From the NCBI GenBank assembly GCA_016650365.1, contig JAENVV010000033.1, forward strand, positions 1 to 46,832: 46,832 bases of DNA, read 5' to 3'. Source of the stretch: Acidimicrobiia bacterium. Lineage in GTDB: Bacteria > Actinomycetota > Acidimicrobiia > Spongiisociales > JAENVV01. This document shows positions 6,149-14,707 of the stretch, piece after piece (position 1 is the stretch's first letter; each line of letters begins with the position of its first letter). A program made the translations under genes and the position numbers. The notes beneath the pieces are model-generated. The model was not told the DNA's origin, ran no database searches, and saw only the letters and a program-made list of their open reading frames with translations.

Positions 6149-8698
6149 CTAGTCGCGGTCGCGACGCATCTGGAGCAGCTCGAAGGCTCTTTCCTGGGTG
6201 ATGGTTTCGGGGTCGTCGTCCTTGCGGAGCGACCCATTCGTGATTCCATCGGTTACGTACGGACCGAACCGTCCATTCTTCAGCACGACAGGCTTGCCAG
6301 ACACCGGGTCATCGCCGAGTTCTTTCAGGGGAGGGGCAGCCTGCTGGCCTCGCCGGCGCTTCGGTTCTTTGAAGATCGCGACCGCCTCGTCAAGGGTGAT
6401 CGTCAAGAGCTGATCCTCGGACTCGATCGTCCGGCTATCGGAACCCTTCTTGATGTATGGGCCATACCGACCGTTGAGGGCCTGGATCTCCTGGTCATCC
6501 TCCGGATCGATGCCAACGACGCGGGGAATTTTGAGAAGCTCAATGGCCTGATCGAGCGTGACGTCATCCAGGCTCATGGTCTTGAACAATGAGGCGGTCT
6601 TGGGCTTCTTCTTGGAGCCTTCTTCGATCTCACCCAACTGGATGTATGGGCCATACCGACCGGCCCTGGCGAGGACGGTGAGTCCTGACTCGGGATCGGT
6701 TCCGAGGATCTTGTCTCCCGACGGAGCGTCAAGCAGTTCGGTGGCCCGTTCGACGGACAATTCGTCAGGTGGCAGTTCGTCTGGAAGCGACGCCCGGTCT
6801 TCGCCACGCTGGAGGTACGGGCCGTACTGTCCAACCCTGGCAACGATCTCCCGGCCAAGATCGTCCGTTCCGACGGTGAACGAATTAACAACGCGTGGGT
6901 CGATCTGTTCGAGTCGGTCCTCGGCAACGGAGGCTTTGAGCCCGTTGTCTCCAAAGTAGAAGTTGTGGAGCCACGGCTTGGGGTCCTCGGTACCGGTCGA
7001 GATTTCGTCAAGATCCGATTCCATCTTGGCGGTGAATTCGTAATCAACGAGGGTCGGAAAGTGATCCTCGAGCAGGCCGACGGTGGCAAAGGCAGTGAAC
7101 GACGGAACGAGTGCCGAACCCTTCTTCCATACGTATCCGCGGTTTTGGATCGTGGACATGATCGAGGCGTAGGTGGACGGTCGGCCGACGCCGAGTTCCT
7201 CAAGGCGCCGGACTAGCGAGGCTTCCGTATAACGAGCGGGAGGTTTCGTTTCATGGCCTTTGGCCTCAAGCGAGTTGACGTCCACATCGTCGCCTTCGAC
7301 GAGGTTTGGCAATGGCCGTTCCTGGTCATCAAGCTCGGCGTCTGGATCGTCCGATCCTTCGACGTAGGCGCGTAGGAATCCCGGGAAGTGGATAACTTTT
7401 CCGGAGGTCGCAAACTCGACATCGCGGCCATCGGTGGCGGTGGTTCCCAACCGGACTTGCACGCTCTCGCCGCGGGCATCTTTCATCTGCGAGGCGATCG
7501 TTCGCTTCCAGATGAGTTCGTAGAGCTTGGCTTCGTCGTCATTGACCTGGGCGGAAACGACGTCTGGAGTCTTGAAGGCGTCGCCGGCCGGGCGGATCGC
7601 TTCGTGGGCTTCCTGAGCTCCCTTGACCTTCTTTGAATATTCGCGGGGCTTGTCAGGCACGTTATCGGCTCCGTACATTTCCAGGATTTGAGCCCGGGCC
7701 GCGGCGACCGCTGTCTCGGACAGAGAGGTCGAGTCGGTTCGCATGTAGGTGATGAACCCGTTTTCGTAAAGCCTTTGAGCCGCGGACATGGTCCTGGCTG
7801 ACGAGAAGTGCAGTTTGTGGCCGGCTTCCTGTTGAAGCGTTGAGGTGCGGAACGGGGCGTATGGCTTGCGGGTATACGGCTTGGCCTCGACCGACCGAAC
7901 GGTCATCAAGGTTCCTGCCAACACGGCCACGAGCTCGTTGGCGTCGGACTCGGACAGTACGACTACGTCTTTCCGGGTGACTTCGCCAAGCGAAGAAAAA
8001 TCCTTCCCGGAGGCGACCCGCGTCTGGTCGATGGAGACAAGTTTGGTTCCGAAGCTTTCTTCTTTCGAAAACTCGCCTTCCACGTCCCAGTAGCCCGCGC
8101 CCCGGAATGCGATGCGCTCGCGCTCGCGCTCGACGACGATTCTTGTGGCAACCGACTGGACTCGACCTGCCGATAGTTTCGGTTTGACTTTGCGCCACAG
8201 GACCGGCGAAACCTCGTAGCCATAGAGGCGGTCGAGGACCCGACGAGCTTCCTGGGCGTCGACGAGTTTGTCGTCTATCTGGCGAGGGTTGTCGATCGCT
8301 GCCTGGATCGCAGCGGGAGTGATCTCATGGAAGACCATCCTCTGGATTGGCACGGTGGGCTTGAGGACTTCGGTCAGGTGCCAGGCGATGGCTTCCCCTT
8401 CACGATCCTCATCAGTCGCCAGGTAAAGGGCGGAAGCGTCGCTAAGGAGTCGCTTCAGTTCTTTGACCGTCTCCCGCTTTTCCTTTGAGACGATATACAG
8501 GGGTTCGAACCCGTGATCGACGTCCACCGCGAGACGTGCCCACGGCTCGCCCTTGTATTTGGCGGGGATATCTGCGGCCTTCGACGGTAGGTCGCGGATA
8601 TGACCGACGGACGAAGTGACGACATAGTCGGACCCGAGAAAACCGGCAATTGTTCGGGCTTTCGCGGGTGACTCAACGATGATGAGGGGTTTGGACAC
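6149..8698 (-). CDS. topA: DNA topoisomerase I
   Basis: 849 residues. The N-terminus is a Toprim domain (LIIVESPAKARTI; acidic LATDEDREGEAIAW). The topoisomerase IA core follows, with the active-site motif GFITYMRTDS (catalytic Tyr318) and the PSTYASI element. The C-terminal 250 residues hold four repeats, each with a G-[RQ]-[YF]-GPY core (GQYGPYLQ, GRYGPYIQ, GRYGPYIK, GRFGPYV). This is the actinobacterial type of tail, which replaces the zinc fingers of E. coli TopA. The enzyme relaxes negative supercoils behind polymerases. The GTG start has no ribosome-binding site, but it lies directly below a strong promoter, so the mRNA is probably leaderless. It is transcribed divergently from the MFS gene. 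Confidence 0.97.
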   Translation of the reverse strand: MSKPLIIVESPAKARTIAGFLGSDYVVTSSVGHIRDLPSKAADIPAKYKGEPWARLAVDVDHGFEPLYIVSKEKRETVKELKRLLSDASALYLATDEDREGEAIAWHLTEVLKPTVPIQRMVFHEITPAAIQAAIDNPRQIDDKLVDAQEARRVLDRLYGYEVSPVLWRKVKPKLSAGRVQSVATRIVVERERERIAFRGAGYWDVEGEFSKEESFGTKLVSIDQTRVASGKDFSSLGEVTRKDVVVLSESDANELVAVLAGTLMTVRSVEAKPYTRKPYAPFRTSTLQQEAGHKLHFSSARTMSAAQRLYENGFITYMRTDSTSLSETAVAAARAQILEMYGADNVPDKPREYSKKVKGAQEAHEAIRPAGDAFKTPDVVSAQVNDDEAKLYELIWKRTIASQMKDARGESVQVRLGTTATDGRDVEFATSGKVIHFPGFLRAYVEGSDDPDAELDDQERPLPNLVEGDDVDVNSLEAKGHETKPPARYTEASLVRRLEELGVGRPSTYASIMSTIQNRGYVWKKGSALVPSFTAFATVGLLEDHFPTLVDYEFTAKMESDLDEISTGTEDPKPWLHNFYFGDNGLKASVAEDRLEQIDPRVVNSFTVGTDDLGREIVARVGQYGPYLQRGEDRASLPDELPPDELSVERATELLDAPSGDKILGTDPESGLTVLARAGRYGPYIQLGEIEEGSKKKPKTASLFKTMSLDDVTLDQAIELLKIPRVVGIDPEDDQEIQALNGRYGPYIKKGSDSRTIESEDQLLTITLDEAVAIFKEPKRRRGQQAAPPLKELGDDPVSGKPVVLKNGRFGPYVTDGITNGSLRKDDDPETITQERAFELLQMRRDRD

Positions 8699-8706
8699 GA
8701 GACAAG

Positions 8707-8735
8707 TGATAACCGGGTTGGTAGCTCATTGTCAA
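8707..8735 (-). promoter_or_regulatory. Strong housekeeping promoter for topA, near-leaderless
   Basis: On the minus strand TTGACA (8735-8730) and TTATCA (8712-8707) are separated by exactly 17 bases. Only 8 bases lie between the -10 element and the topA GTG at 8698. Transcription would therefore begin at or within a base or two of the start codon, giving a leaderless mRNA. This fits the lack of a Shine-Dalgarno sequence. Confidence 0.7.
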
Positions 8736-8803
8736 GACGAGATCGTGGCATGGGTCGAAGCAATGGCTTCGCTGAACCTCCTGGCCACTAACGTTGGACG
8801 GGT

Positions 8804-10105
8804 ATGCAAGACAAACAACCTCCCCGGACGCGGTCTCAGCTTTTGCGTCGTGGCGAGTTCGCCAAATTGTGGTGGGCGGGGACGATCTCCAGCTTTGGTG
8901 ACTGGGTCTCCTTGTTCGCAACGCTCGCCCTCGGTGACCATATTGGCGGTGGGTTGGGTACCCTCGTTCCGCTGGTTGGCCGGTTTGTGCCTGCCATATT
9001 GTTCGGACCGATCGGTGGCGTCCTCGCTGACCGGGTGAACCGTAAGACGATCATGCTCGTAGCCGACATCGGCCGGGGGTTCCTGGTCCTCTCCTTGATC
9101 CTGGTCAAGACCCTTCCCCAGTTATTTGCGGTCTCATTCGTGATTGAGGTCCTGTCGTTGCTCCGGCAACCTGTTCGGGAGTCGGTGGTGCCAGAACTCG
9201 TGCGACAAGAGGAACTGATCACCGCCAACAGCCTGTCGGTGGTCGGGTCGTACGGCATCTTCCCGCTCGGGGCAATCGCCTGGTCGGCGATTTCCAAGTT
9301 TCCTCAGTGGGTTGGTTGGGACGTGGAGTCACCGTTCACGGCAGGCTTCACCCTCGACTTCTTAACCTTCATGATCTCGGCTGCCATTGTGGCGATTACC
9401 ACAATCCCGATCCGGCCGCCGGTGGCAGGACGCGAGCAGTGGAACTGGAGGGCCCCGTTCGCCGACCTTGCAGAAGGGGTCCGGTTCGTCGTTGGGCATC
9501 GAGGGGTCCGGGTCGTCATCATCGGTATGTCATTTGCACTGTTCGGGAGCGGGGCCATCATCACACTCGGCCAGACCTTCGCTCGTTCCTTTATCTTCGG
9601 TGATGACTCCGGGTTTGCGCTGCTCGCGACCGCCATGGGGGGAGGCGGGGCGATCGGGGTCATTCTCGTCAACCGTATCGACCGGGTAGCGGTGCACCGG
9701 ATGGTGGTGTTCTCTGCCGCGATCACGCTGACGGGGACCGCTCTGGCTGCCCTGGCTTTCTCGACCACTGTCATCATGGCAGCGACCTTTTCGTTCATGT
9801 TCGGGTTTTCCGCAGGGATCGGGTACGTAGTAGGAATCACCTATCTTCAGGTGGGTTCCACGGAGGAAGTTCGGGGGCGCACCTTTGCTGCCCTGTTCCT
9901 CGTCGGTCGATCGGCGCTGCTCGTGTCGATGACCGTGGCTGCCTTCGCAGCGACATTCCTGCATGGTCGTTTCCCTGATCCGCTCGACGACGGTGTGCGG
10001 CTGATTTTCGTTTTGGGCGGAGCGATCACGGTTCTTGCGGGGCTGGTCACGTTGTGGGTCGTGCGAGAAGTGTGGGTCCCCCGATTGGAACGAGACAGCG
10101 TTTGA
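8804..10105 (+). CDS. MFS transporter (EntS/MFS_3-like exporter)
   Basis: 433 residues with about 12 hydrophobic segments in two halves. The loop after helix 2 reads GGVLADRVNRKTIM, the classic major-facilitator G-x-L-x-D-R-x-x-R-K motif. The N-terminus (LLRRGEFAKLWWAGTISSFGDW) resembles exporters of the EntS/MFS_3 group, which move drugs or siderophores; the substrate cannot be named here. The stop overlaps the likely TTG start of tmk, so the two are probably translated together. It is divergent from topA and shares the 105-base gap with the topA promoter. Confidence 0.88.
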   Translation: MQDKQPPRTRSQLLRRGEFAKLWWAGTISSFGDWVSLFATLALGDHIGGGLGTLVPLVGRFVPAILFGPIGGVLADRVNRKTIMLVADIGRGFLVLSLILVKTLPQLFAVSFVIEVLSLLRQPVRESVVPELVRQEELITANSLSVVGSYGIFPLGAIAWSAISKFPQWVGWDVESPFTAGFTLDFLTFMISAAIVAITTIPIRPPVAGREQWNWRAPFADLAEGVRFVVGHRGVRVVIIGMSFALFGSGAIITLGQTFARSFIFGDDSGFALLATAMGGGGAIGVILVNRIDRVAVHRMVVFSAAITLTGTALAALAFSTTVIMAATFSFMFGFSAGIGYVVGITYLQVGSTEEVRGRTFAALFLVGRSALLVSMTVAAFAATFLHGRFPDPLDDGVRLIFVLGGAITVLAGLVTLWVVREVWVPRLERDSV

Positions 10106-10692
10106 GGTACATCGCTTTTGAAGGAGTTGAAGGGGCCGGGAAGAGCACCGTGGTGAGGGCACTGGCCGGGCGGCTGCGGGCGGCCGGGAACGAGGTGGTC
10201 GAGGTTCGCGAACCAGGCGGCACGGGGCTGGGCGACGCCATCCGGGGCTTGCTGCTCGACGGAGACAGTCCCATGGCTCCCTGGGCGGAGGCGGCTCTAT
10301 TTGCCGCGGCGCGAGCCCAGTTGGCTGTCGAGGTCGTTCGCCCCGCACTGGACCGGGGCGCCTGGGTGCTTTCGGACCGAACCGTGTATTCGTCACTCGC
10401 CTACCAGGGGGGAGCGAGGCGGCTTGGAGTCGAAGAAGTTCGGACCCTCAACAGCTTGGCCCTCGACGGGACGTGGCCAGACTTGGTTGTCTGGCTCGAT
10501 GTCGACGCCGAGGTTGGCCTGAAACGGCAGGAGAACGGGGACCGGATCGGCTCGGAAGACCTGTCGTTTCACCAGAGGGTTGCTGATACCTTCGCTGCAC
10601 TTGCCGAGGTCGAATTGGACAGACTCGTCCGCATCGATGCCTCCGCCGATATCGAGGCCGTTGTCGACCAGGTCTGGGATCTTGTGACATGA
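10102..10692 (+). CDS. tmk: Thymidylate kinase
   Basis: 196 residues. The P-loop FEGVEGAGKST (Lys14) starts six residues from the N-terminus, as in Tmk, followed by REPGGT (the dTMP-binding RxPG motif) and the DR(T) element LSDRTVYSSLAYQG. It phosphorylates dTMP to dTDP. A TTG at 10102 overlaps the upstream stop as TTGA, which gives the usual Tmk length. Upstream in-frame GTG codons from 10054 would add up to 16 residues inside the MFS gene and are less likely. Its stop overlaps the holB start by 4 bases; tmk next to holB is a widespread arrangement. Confidence 0.93.
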   Translation: MRYIAFEGVEGAGKSTVVRALAGRLRAAGNEVVEVREPGGTGLGDAIRGLLLDGDSPMAPWAEAALFAAARAQLAVEVVRPALDRGAWVLSDRTVYSSLAYQGGARRLGVEEVRTLNSLALDGTWPDLVVWLDVDAEVGLKRQENGDRIGSEDLSFHQRVADTFAALAEVELDRLVRIDASADIEAVVDQVWDLVT

Positions 10693-11732
10693 ACCGGGTT
10701 GGAGTCATCGGCCATCGGAGGGTGCTTGATCTTCTTGAACAAGAAGCGGGCTCGCCGGCCCATGCCTATTTGTTCGTCGGTCCTGAGGCCGTTGGCAAAG
10801 CGATGATCGCCTCGCGATTTGCCGCCGTCATTCTCTGTGATCGGTCAGGTAACCATGAAGGGCCGTGCTCGGTTTGTGACAGGGTTGCATCGGGGAACCA
10901 CCCTGATGTCACGGTGATTCTGCCAGACGGTCGAGCCTCGATCGGGGTTGAGCAAGCCAGGGCAGCGGTTCATGCGGCATCGATGACGCCAGTCGAGGGA
11001 GATCGCAAGGTCATTCTCTTTGACGAGGCGTCAACCTTGACCGAGTCGGCGGCCAACGCTCTGCTCAAGACGATCGAGGAGCCGAGTGCTTCAACCGTAT
11101 TCATCCTGGTGGCTGAGTCCGAAGATGATCTTCCACCGACCATCGGGTCCCGCTGTCGAACCGTGCACTTTGGTCGGGTCCGATCCGAAGATCTGGTGGC
11201 CGGTCTTGAAGCGCAGGGCGTCGATGGGGAACAAGCGCACCGGGTCGCCGTGATTGCCGGAGGCCGACCGGGTCTGGCCATACAACTTGCCACTGAAAAG
11301 GAAGTCGTCAAGTTTCGAGAATTCTGGCTTACCGTCCCCGAGCGGGTCACTCCCCATACCGGCAACTCGTTCCTGCTGGCCGATGCTGCGGAGCGAGCCG
11401 CTGCTCCGCTGATCAAGACACTGGGGGTGGCTCATCCCGACGAAACCGCTACCGAGCGGGACCGCCGGGAGCGGGCCACGAAACGGTCTGCCCAGGCACT
11501 GATGATCACCGGTCTTGAGATTCTGGCGTCCTGGTACACCGATGCAGCCGCCGCGCAGTTCGGGGTCGCGGTGAGAAATCCCGACGTCGATGTGACCCGA
11601 CTGGCCCTGGTGACGCCGACTCAAGCCGCCCGGAATGCCGAGCGCGCCCTTGATGCCGTGACGGCCATTCGTCAAAACCAACGTGTTCCACTTGTCCTGG
11701 CGAACCTGTTCAACGACCTTGCCCGTGAGTGA
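10689..11732 (+). CDS. holB: DNA polymerase III subunit delta'
   Basis: 347 residues with the AAA+ clamp-loader fold. The P-loop reads GPEAVGKA, with Ala where Thr or Ser binds Mg-ATP. That is in keeping with delta' subunits, which often do not hydrolyse ATP. The zinc-binding region has three visible Cys (LCDRSGNHEGPCSVC), but a Val where the fourth Cys is usual. The sensor motif TESAANALLKTIEEP is clear. In the clamp loader delta' acts as stator and helps place the beta clamp on DNA. It is coupled to tmk by ATGA and its 3' end overlaps plsC by 8 bases. Confidence 0.9.
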   Translation: MNRVGVIGHRRVLDLLEQEAGSPAHAYLFVGPEAVGKAMIASRFAAVILCDRSGNHEGPCSVCDRVASGNHPDVTVILPDGRASIGVEQARAAVHAASMTPVEGDRKVILFDEASTLTESAANALLKTIEEPSASTVFILVAESEDDLPPTIGSRCRTVHFGRVRSEDLVAGLEAQGVDGEQAHRVAVIAGGRPGLAIQLATEKEVVKFREFWLTVPERVTPHTGNSFLLADAAERAAAPLIKTLGVAHPDETATERDRRERATKRSAQALMITGLEILASWYTDAAAAQFGVAVRNPDVDVTRLALVTPTQAARNAERALDAVTAIRQNQRVPLVLANLFNDLARE

Positions 11733-12345
11733 GCCCTGGGAGCGAAGGTTCAAGGTTTCGGTCCCGGTGGGTCGGGTCCTGGCTGGACCACTGTTCAAGC
11801 TGAAAATAACCGGCAGTGAACATATTCCCGCCGGCCCGTATGTCGCTGGTATCAACCACGTCTCACACGTCGACGCGGCGTTTGCTGCGATGGCATTGGG
11901 CAAGCCGCTGCGCTTCATGGCGGCCGCCGACCTGATCGGGATCAATCGCGGGTTGGACTTCATCCTGCCGTTCTACGGGGCCATCTTGTTGCCACGGTCC
12001 TCGGTGCCGCTCGGGGCAATGCGCCAGGGTTTGGATCATCTGGCGGCCGGTGGCCGCGTGGCAGTTTTTCCCGAGGGGCGTCGAACCGAGCACTGGCGGG
12101 CTTCGGATTTCAAGCGGGGCGCGGCGTGGTTGGCCATCAGGGCGGGAGTTCCTCTCGTACCGGTGGCTCTCTCGGGTACCGAGGCCGTGATGGGTCTCGA
12201 GGAGCGCAAGGTGCGCAGGAGTCGGGTTGAGGTACACATCGGCAAACCGCTCGCTCCGAAAGGGGATCGGTTCTCGCTGACCGATGCTTGGGGCGAGGCC
12301 ATGGATGATCTGCTGGCCGGGAGTAATCCGGGTGAAAACGAATAA
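11725..12345 (+). CDS. plsC: 1-acyl-sn-glycerol-3-phosphate acyltransferase (PlsC family)
   Basis: 206 residues with the acyltransferase motifs NHVSHVD (HX4D catalytic motif) and FPEGRRTE (glycerol-phosphate binding), and the later VPVALSGTEAV block. Such enzymes transfer an acyl chain to lysophosphatidic acid at the membrane during phospholipid synthesis. The GTG start at 11725 lies inside the last codons of holB, giving an 8-base overlap. The gene ends about 30 bases before the convergent tRNA-Thr. Acyl acceptor and chain specificity cannot be judged from sequence. Confidence 0.88.
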   Translation: MSEPWERRFKVSVPVGRVLAGPLFKLKITGSEHIPAGPYVAGINHVSHVDAAFAAMALGKPLRFMAAADLIGINRGLDFILPFYGAILLPRSSVPLGAMRQGLDHLAAGGRVAVFPEGRRTEHWRASDFKRGAAWLAIRAGVPLVPVALSGTEAVMGLEERKVRRSRVEVHIGKPLAPKGDRFSLTDAWGEAMDDLLAGSNPGENE

Positions 12346-12377
12346 CCGGTCCGAACCGGGCTGATCGGGTGGGTTGA

Positions 12378-12452
12378 TGGAGCCGAAGAGGGGATTTGAA
12401 CCCCTGACCTGCTCATTACGAGTGAGCTGCTCTACCCCTGAGCTACTTCGGC
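12378..12452 (-). tRNA. tRNA-Thr (anticodon CGT), CCA encoded
   Basis: Full cloverleaf on the minus strand. The acceptor stem is GCCGAAG/CTTCGGC. The D arm is GCTC..GAGC. The anticodon stem GCTCA/TGAGC has loop CTCGTAA (anticodon CGT, reads ACG). The T arm is AGGGG TTCAAAT CCCCT. The discriminator base is T and the CCA end is encoded in the DNA (12380-12378). Confidence 0.95.
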
Positions 12453-12551
12453 TAGTTGGTCGACGACAGGATAGTCCATCGGTTTACCAGGACGGTCGGA
12501 CCTTTTTCTGGTGCTGGTAATGTCCTGCCTCGGACACACGGAAGCCAACCG

Positions 12552-13124
12552 ATGGCTGATCAGGCCACCTTTGAAGATGACGCCATGCAATTTGCGCCGC
12601 AGCTTTACTCTGCGGCGCTCCGTATGACTCGTAATCCTGCCGATGCCGAGGATGTCGTCCAGGAGACGTTCTTGAAGGCGTACCGGGCCTATTCCTCGTT
12701 TGAATCGGGTACCAACCTCAAGGCGTGGCTCTATCGAATTCTCACAAACACCTACATCAACCGGTATCGCAAGCAATCGAGGCGACCAGACGAAGTCGAC
12801 CTCGGAGAGGTCGAGGACCTGTACCTGTATCGCAAGATCAGTGCCGCCAATACGCCAGACTCGCTCAGGTCCGCTGAAGAGGCGGTGCTTGAGGGCCTGG
12901 TCGATGACGATGTGAAAGCGGCCGTCGAGGCTCTCCCGGAACGTTTCCGGATGCCCGTGTTGCTGGCCGATGTCGAGGGGTTCTCCTATAAGGAGATTGC
13001 CGAAATCATGGACGTCCCGATCGGAACCGTCATGTCACGGCTCCATCGGGGAAGAAAACAGCTACAAACGGCGTTGTGGAAGTTCGCAGAGGAACGTGGA
13101 TTGGCCGATCGGGAAGACGCATGA
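12552..13124 (+). CDS. sigR: RNA polymerase sigma factor, SigR/SigH type (redox stress)
   Basis: 190 residues of ECF sigma. Region 2 reads [20 protein letters not shown], then [20 protein letters not shown]. Region 4 reads [24 protein letters not shown] followed by [14 protein letters not shown]. The long linker and these signature strings resemble the actinobacterial SigR/SigH group that controls the thiol-oxidative-stress response. Its partner downstream is an RsrA-like anti-sigma factor, coupled by an ATGA overlap, which supports the subgroup. The ATG at 12552 is used because GGAAG lies about 8 bases upstream and because earlier starts precede the sigma domain. I could not find a clean SigR-type promoter (GGAAT-N18-GTT) upstream. 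Confidence 0.88.
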   Translation: MADQATFEDDAMQFAPQLYSAALRMTRNPADAEDVVQETFLKAYRAYSSFESGTNLKAWLYRILTNTYINRYRKQSRRPDEVDLGEVEDLYLYRKISAANTPDSLRSAEEAVLEGLVDDDVKAAVEALPERFRMPVLLADVEGFSYKEIAEIMDVPIGTVMSRLHRGRKQLQTALWKFAEERGLADREDA

Positions 13125-13360
13125 CCAAGAAATCTTGTGACGATGCCATCACCAAGATCTACGGATATCTCGATGGTGAGATTTCCACGATCAAGCGGAT
13201 GATGGTTCGGCTTCATTTGCGGCGATGTTCAGGATGTGAGGATGCCTTCATGTTCGAAAGTCGATTGAAGGTTGTCATCAGGGAGCGATGCCAGGAAGAG
13301 GTCCCGGCTGACGTACTGGCCAAGCTCCGATCGATCGTGGCCAACGAACAGAATCAATGA
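13121..13360 (+). CDS. rsrA: RsrA-like zinc-binding redox anti-sigma factor
   Basis: 79 residues. It has Cys6 near the N-terminus and the motif HLRRCSGC (His32, Cys36, Cys39; HX3CX2C), the zinc-site layout of RsrA. In that family zinc is lost and a disulfide forms under oxidation, which frees the SigR sigma factor. The protein is soluble, with no membrane segment. ATGA overlap with sigR upstream and with a small membrane protein gene downstream suggests one coupled operon. Mycothiol-linked regulation is known for the family and is inferred here. Confidence 0.85.
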   Translation: MTKKSCDDAITKIYGYLDGEISTIKRMMVRLHLRRCSGCEDAFMFESRLKVVIRERCQEEVPADVLAKLRSIVANEQNQ

Positions 13361-13692
13361 AGTTTCTGCGCTCGGCGCGGAACCGGTATATTGGTGGAGA
13401 CATGATCAATACGATTCGCCGCTACCTCGCCCTTCTTGTTCTAGCCATCAGCTCCCTCACCATGGCAGCCCCGGCCGCCATGGCTGTAACGACGCCCCCG
13501 GTTGTCAATGAGGTCGCCGTGGCGCAACCCTATGTCGAGGTTCTGCCAGAAGAGGCTGCCCCCGATGAGCCGCAGTGGACCTACAAATATCTCATCCCGG
13601 CGGTCGTAGCCCTCACGGTTGTTCTCATTGGTGGGACCGTGGTCATGTATTTTGTGAAGGTCGTCCGCGGTCGCTACCGAGTCGTTGAATAA
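13357..13692 (+). CDS. Small secreted/membrane protein, one C-terminal helix
   Basis: 111 residues if started at the ATG overlapping rsrA (ATGA). A second ATG at 13402 (96 residues) is equally possible and gives a cleaner signal peptide: INTIRRYLALLVLAI, then SSLTMAAPAAMA. The middle (about 40 residues) is Pro/Glu/Val-rich. A hydrophobic helix near the C-terminus (IPAVVALTVVLIGGTVVMYF) is followed by a basic tail, so the short middle is probably outside the membrane. No family is recognised. Its coupling to rsrA upstream and to the metalloprotease downstream (8-base overlap) is the main hint of function. Confidence 0.68.
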   Translation: MKFLRSARNRYIGGDMINTIRRYLALLVLAISSLTMAAPAAMAVTTPPVVNEVAVAQPYVEVLPEEAAPDEPQWTYKYLIPAVVALTVVLIGGTVVMYFVKVVRGRYRVVE

Positions 13693-14707
13693 CGGCCCGG
13701 TCCCCTGGACAGCAGCCGTCAAGGTTGCTGAACGACTGGCGGGCTCCTACCCACTGTATGACTCGTACCATCGTGCCGCCCTCATCGCCGAGGCCGAACC
13801 GCTGGTCGCCAGAGCTCAGGAACTAGTCGAGGCAGAGACGGGTCTCGGATCGGTCGGCGTGCCTACCGTCGAAGTAGTCGACAGGGGCCGCTGGATTGAA
13901 CGGAACGTGGCGTTCTTTTCCAAGATCGTGGATGCAACACTGACCCAGCCACAGAGCCTGGTGAAGAGGATTGGCGGTCCGATCGTCGCGGCTGAGACAG
14001 GCGCCCTTCTCGGTGTGTTGGCGCGCCGGGTACTTGGTCAGTATGAACTTGTTTTGCCGTCCGAGGATGCCGGCGACACGATCTACCTGGTGGGTCCCAA
14101 TATCCTGGCAATGGAGCGATCAAACCAATTTCGCCCCTCGGAGTTTCGAATGTGGATCGCTTTGCATGAATGTACTCATCGGCTTCAGTTCACCGCGGTT
14201 CCATGGATGCGTGACTATTTCTTTGATCTGGTCACATCCCTGGCAGCAGCTTCGCAGACCGACGAGCACCGCCTGGCCTCGCTCGGGTCGGAGTTGCGTA
14301 AGGCGTCTGACGAGGGTCGTCCGCTTATCGATGAATCGGGGCTTTTCGGATTGTTTGCGAATGAAGACCAGCGCCAGCAATTGGACAAGATTCAGGCGCT
14401 GATGTCGCTGCTCGAAGGTCACGGACACGTCATTATGGATCGGGTCGGGATGCGCATTCTCCGCACGCAAGCCCGGATGTCGAGCTTGCTCAAGGCCCGC
14501 CGGGCCGATCCGCGCATGGCGGCATTCATGCGCTTCACCGGCCTTGAGATGAAAATGCGCCAGTACGAACTCGGAGAGCAGTTTGTTCTCGGGGTTGAGC
14601 GGCTGGCCAACTTTGGCGCGCTGGACTTGGCCTGGACCGGACCTGAGGCACTTCCCACTCTGACCGAAATCGAATCGCCGGAACTGTGGCTTCGTCGGGT
14701 CAGTTAG
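13685..14707 (+). CDS. Zinc-dependent metalloprotease-like protein (DUF2342, F420-associated family)
   Basis: 340 residues. The diagnostic motif is HECTH (His161, Glu162, His165) within MWIALHECTHRLQF, an HEXXH zinc site. The flanks (RSNQFRPSEFR, and later GHGHVIMDRVG) match the actinobacterial family usually annotated as zinc-dependent metalloprotease or coenzyme-F420 biosynthesis-associated protein. The true substrate is not established. The TTG start at 13685 overlaps the previous gene. The family commonly sits directly before tilS in actinobacteria, as it does here. Confidence 0.85.
   Translation: MNNGPVPWTAAVKVAERLAGSYPLYDSYHRAALIAEAEPLVARAQELVEAETGLGSVGVPTVEVVDRGRWIERNVAFFSKIVDATLTQPQSLVKRIGGPIVAAETGALLGVLARRVLGQYELVLPSEDAGDTIYLVGPNILAMERSNQFRPSEFRMWIALHECTHRLQFTAVPWMRDYFFDLVTSLAAASQTDEHRLASLGSELRKASDEGRPLIDESGLFGLFANEDQRQQLDKIQALMSLLEGHGHVIMDRVGMRILRTQARMSSLLKARRADPRMAAFMRFTGLEMKMRQYELGEQFVLGVERLANFGALDLAWTGPEALPTLTEIESPELWLRRVS

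Noticed and set aside
10689-11732. HolB as a defective clamp loader subunit because its P-loop ends in Ala
   Set aside because: Delta' subunits commonly lack ATPase residues, so this is expected.
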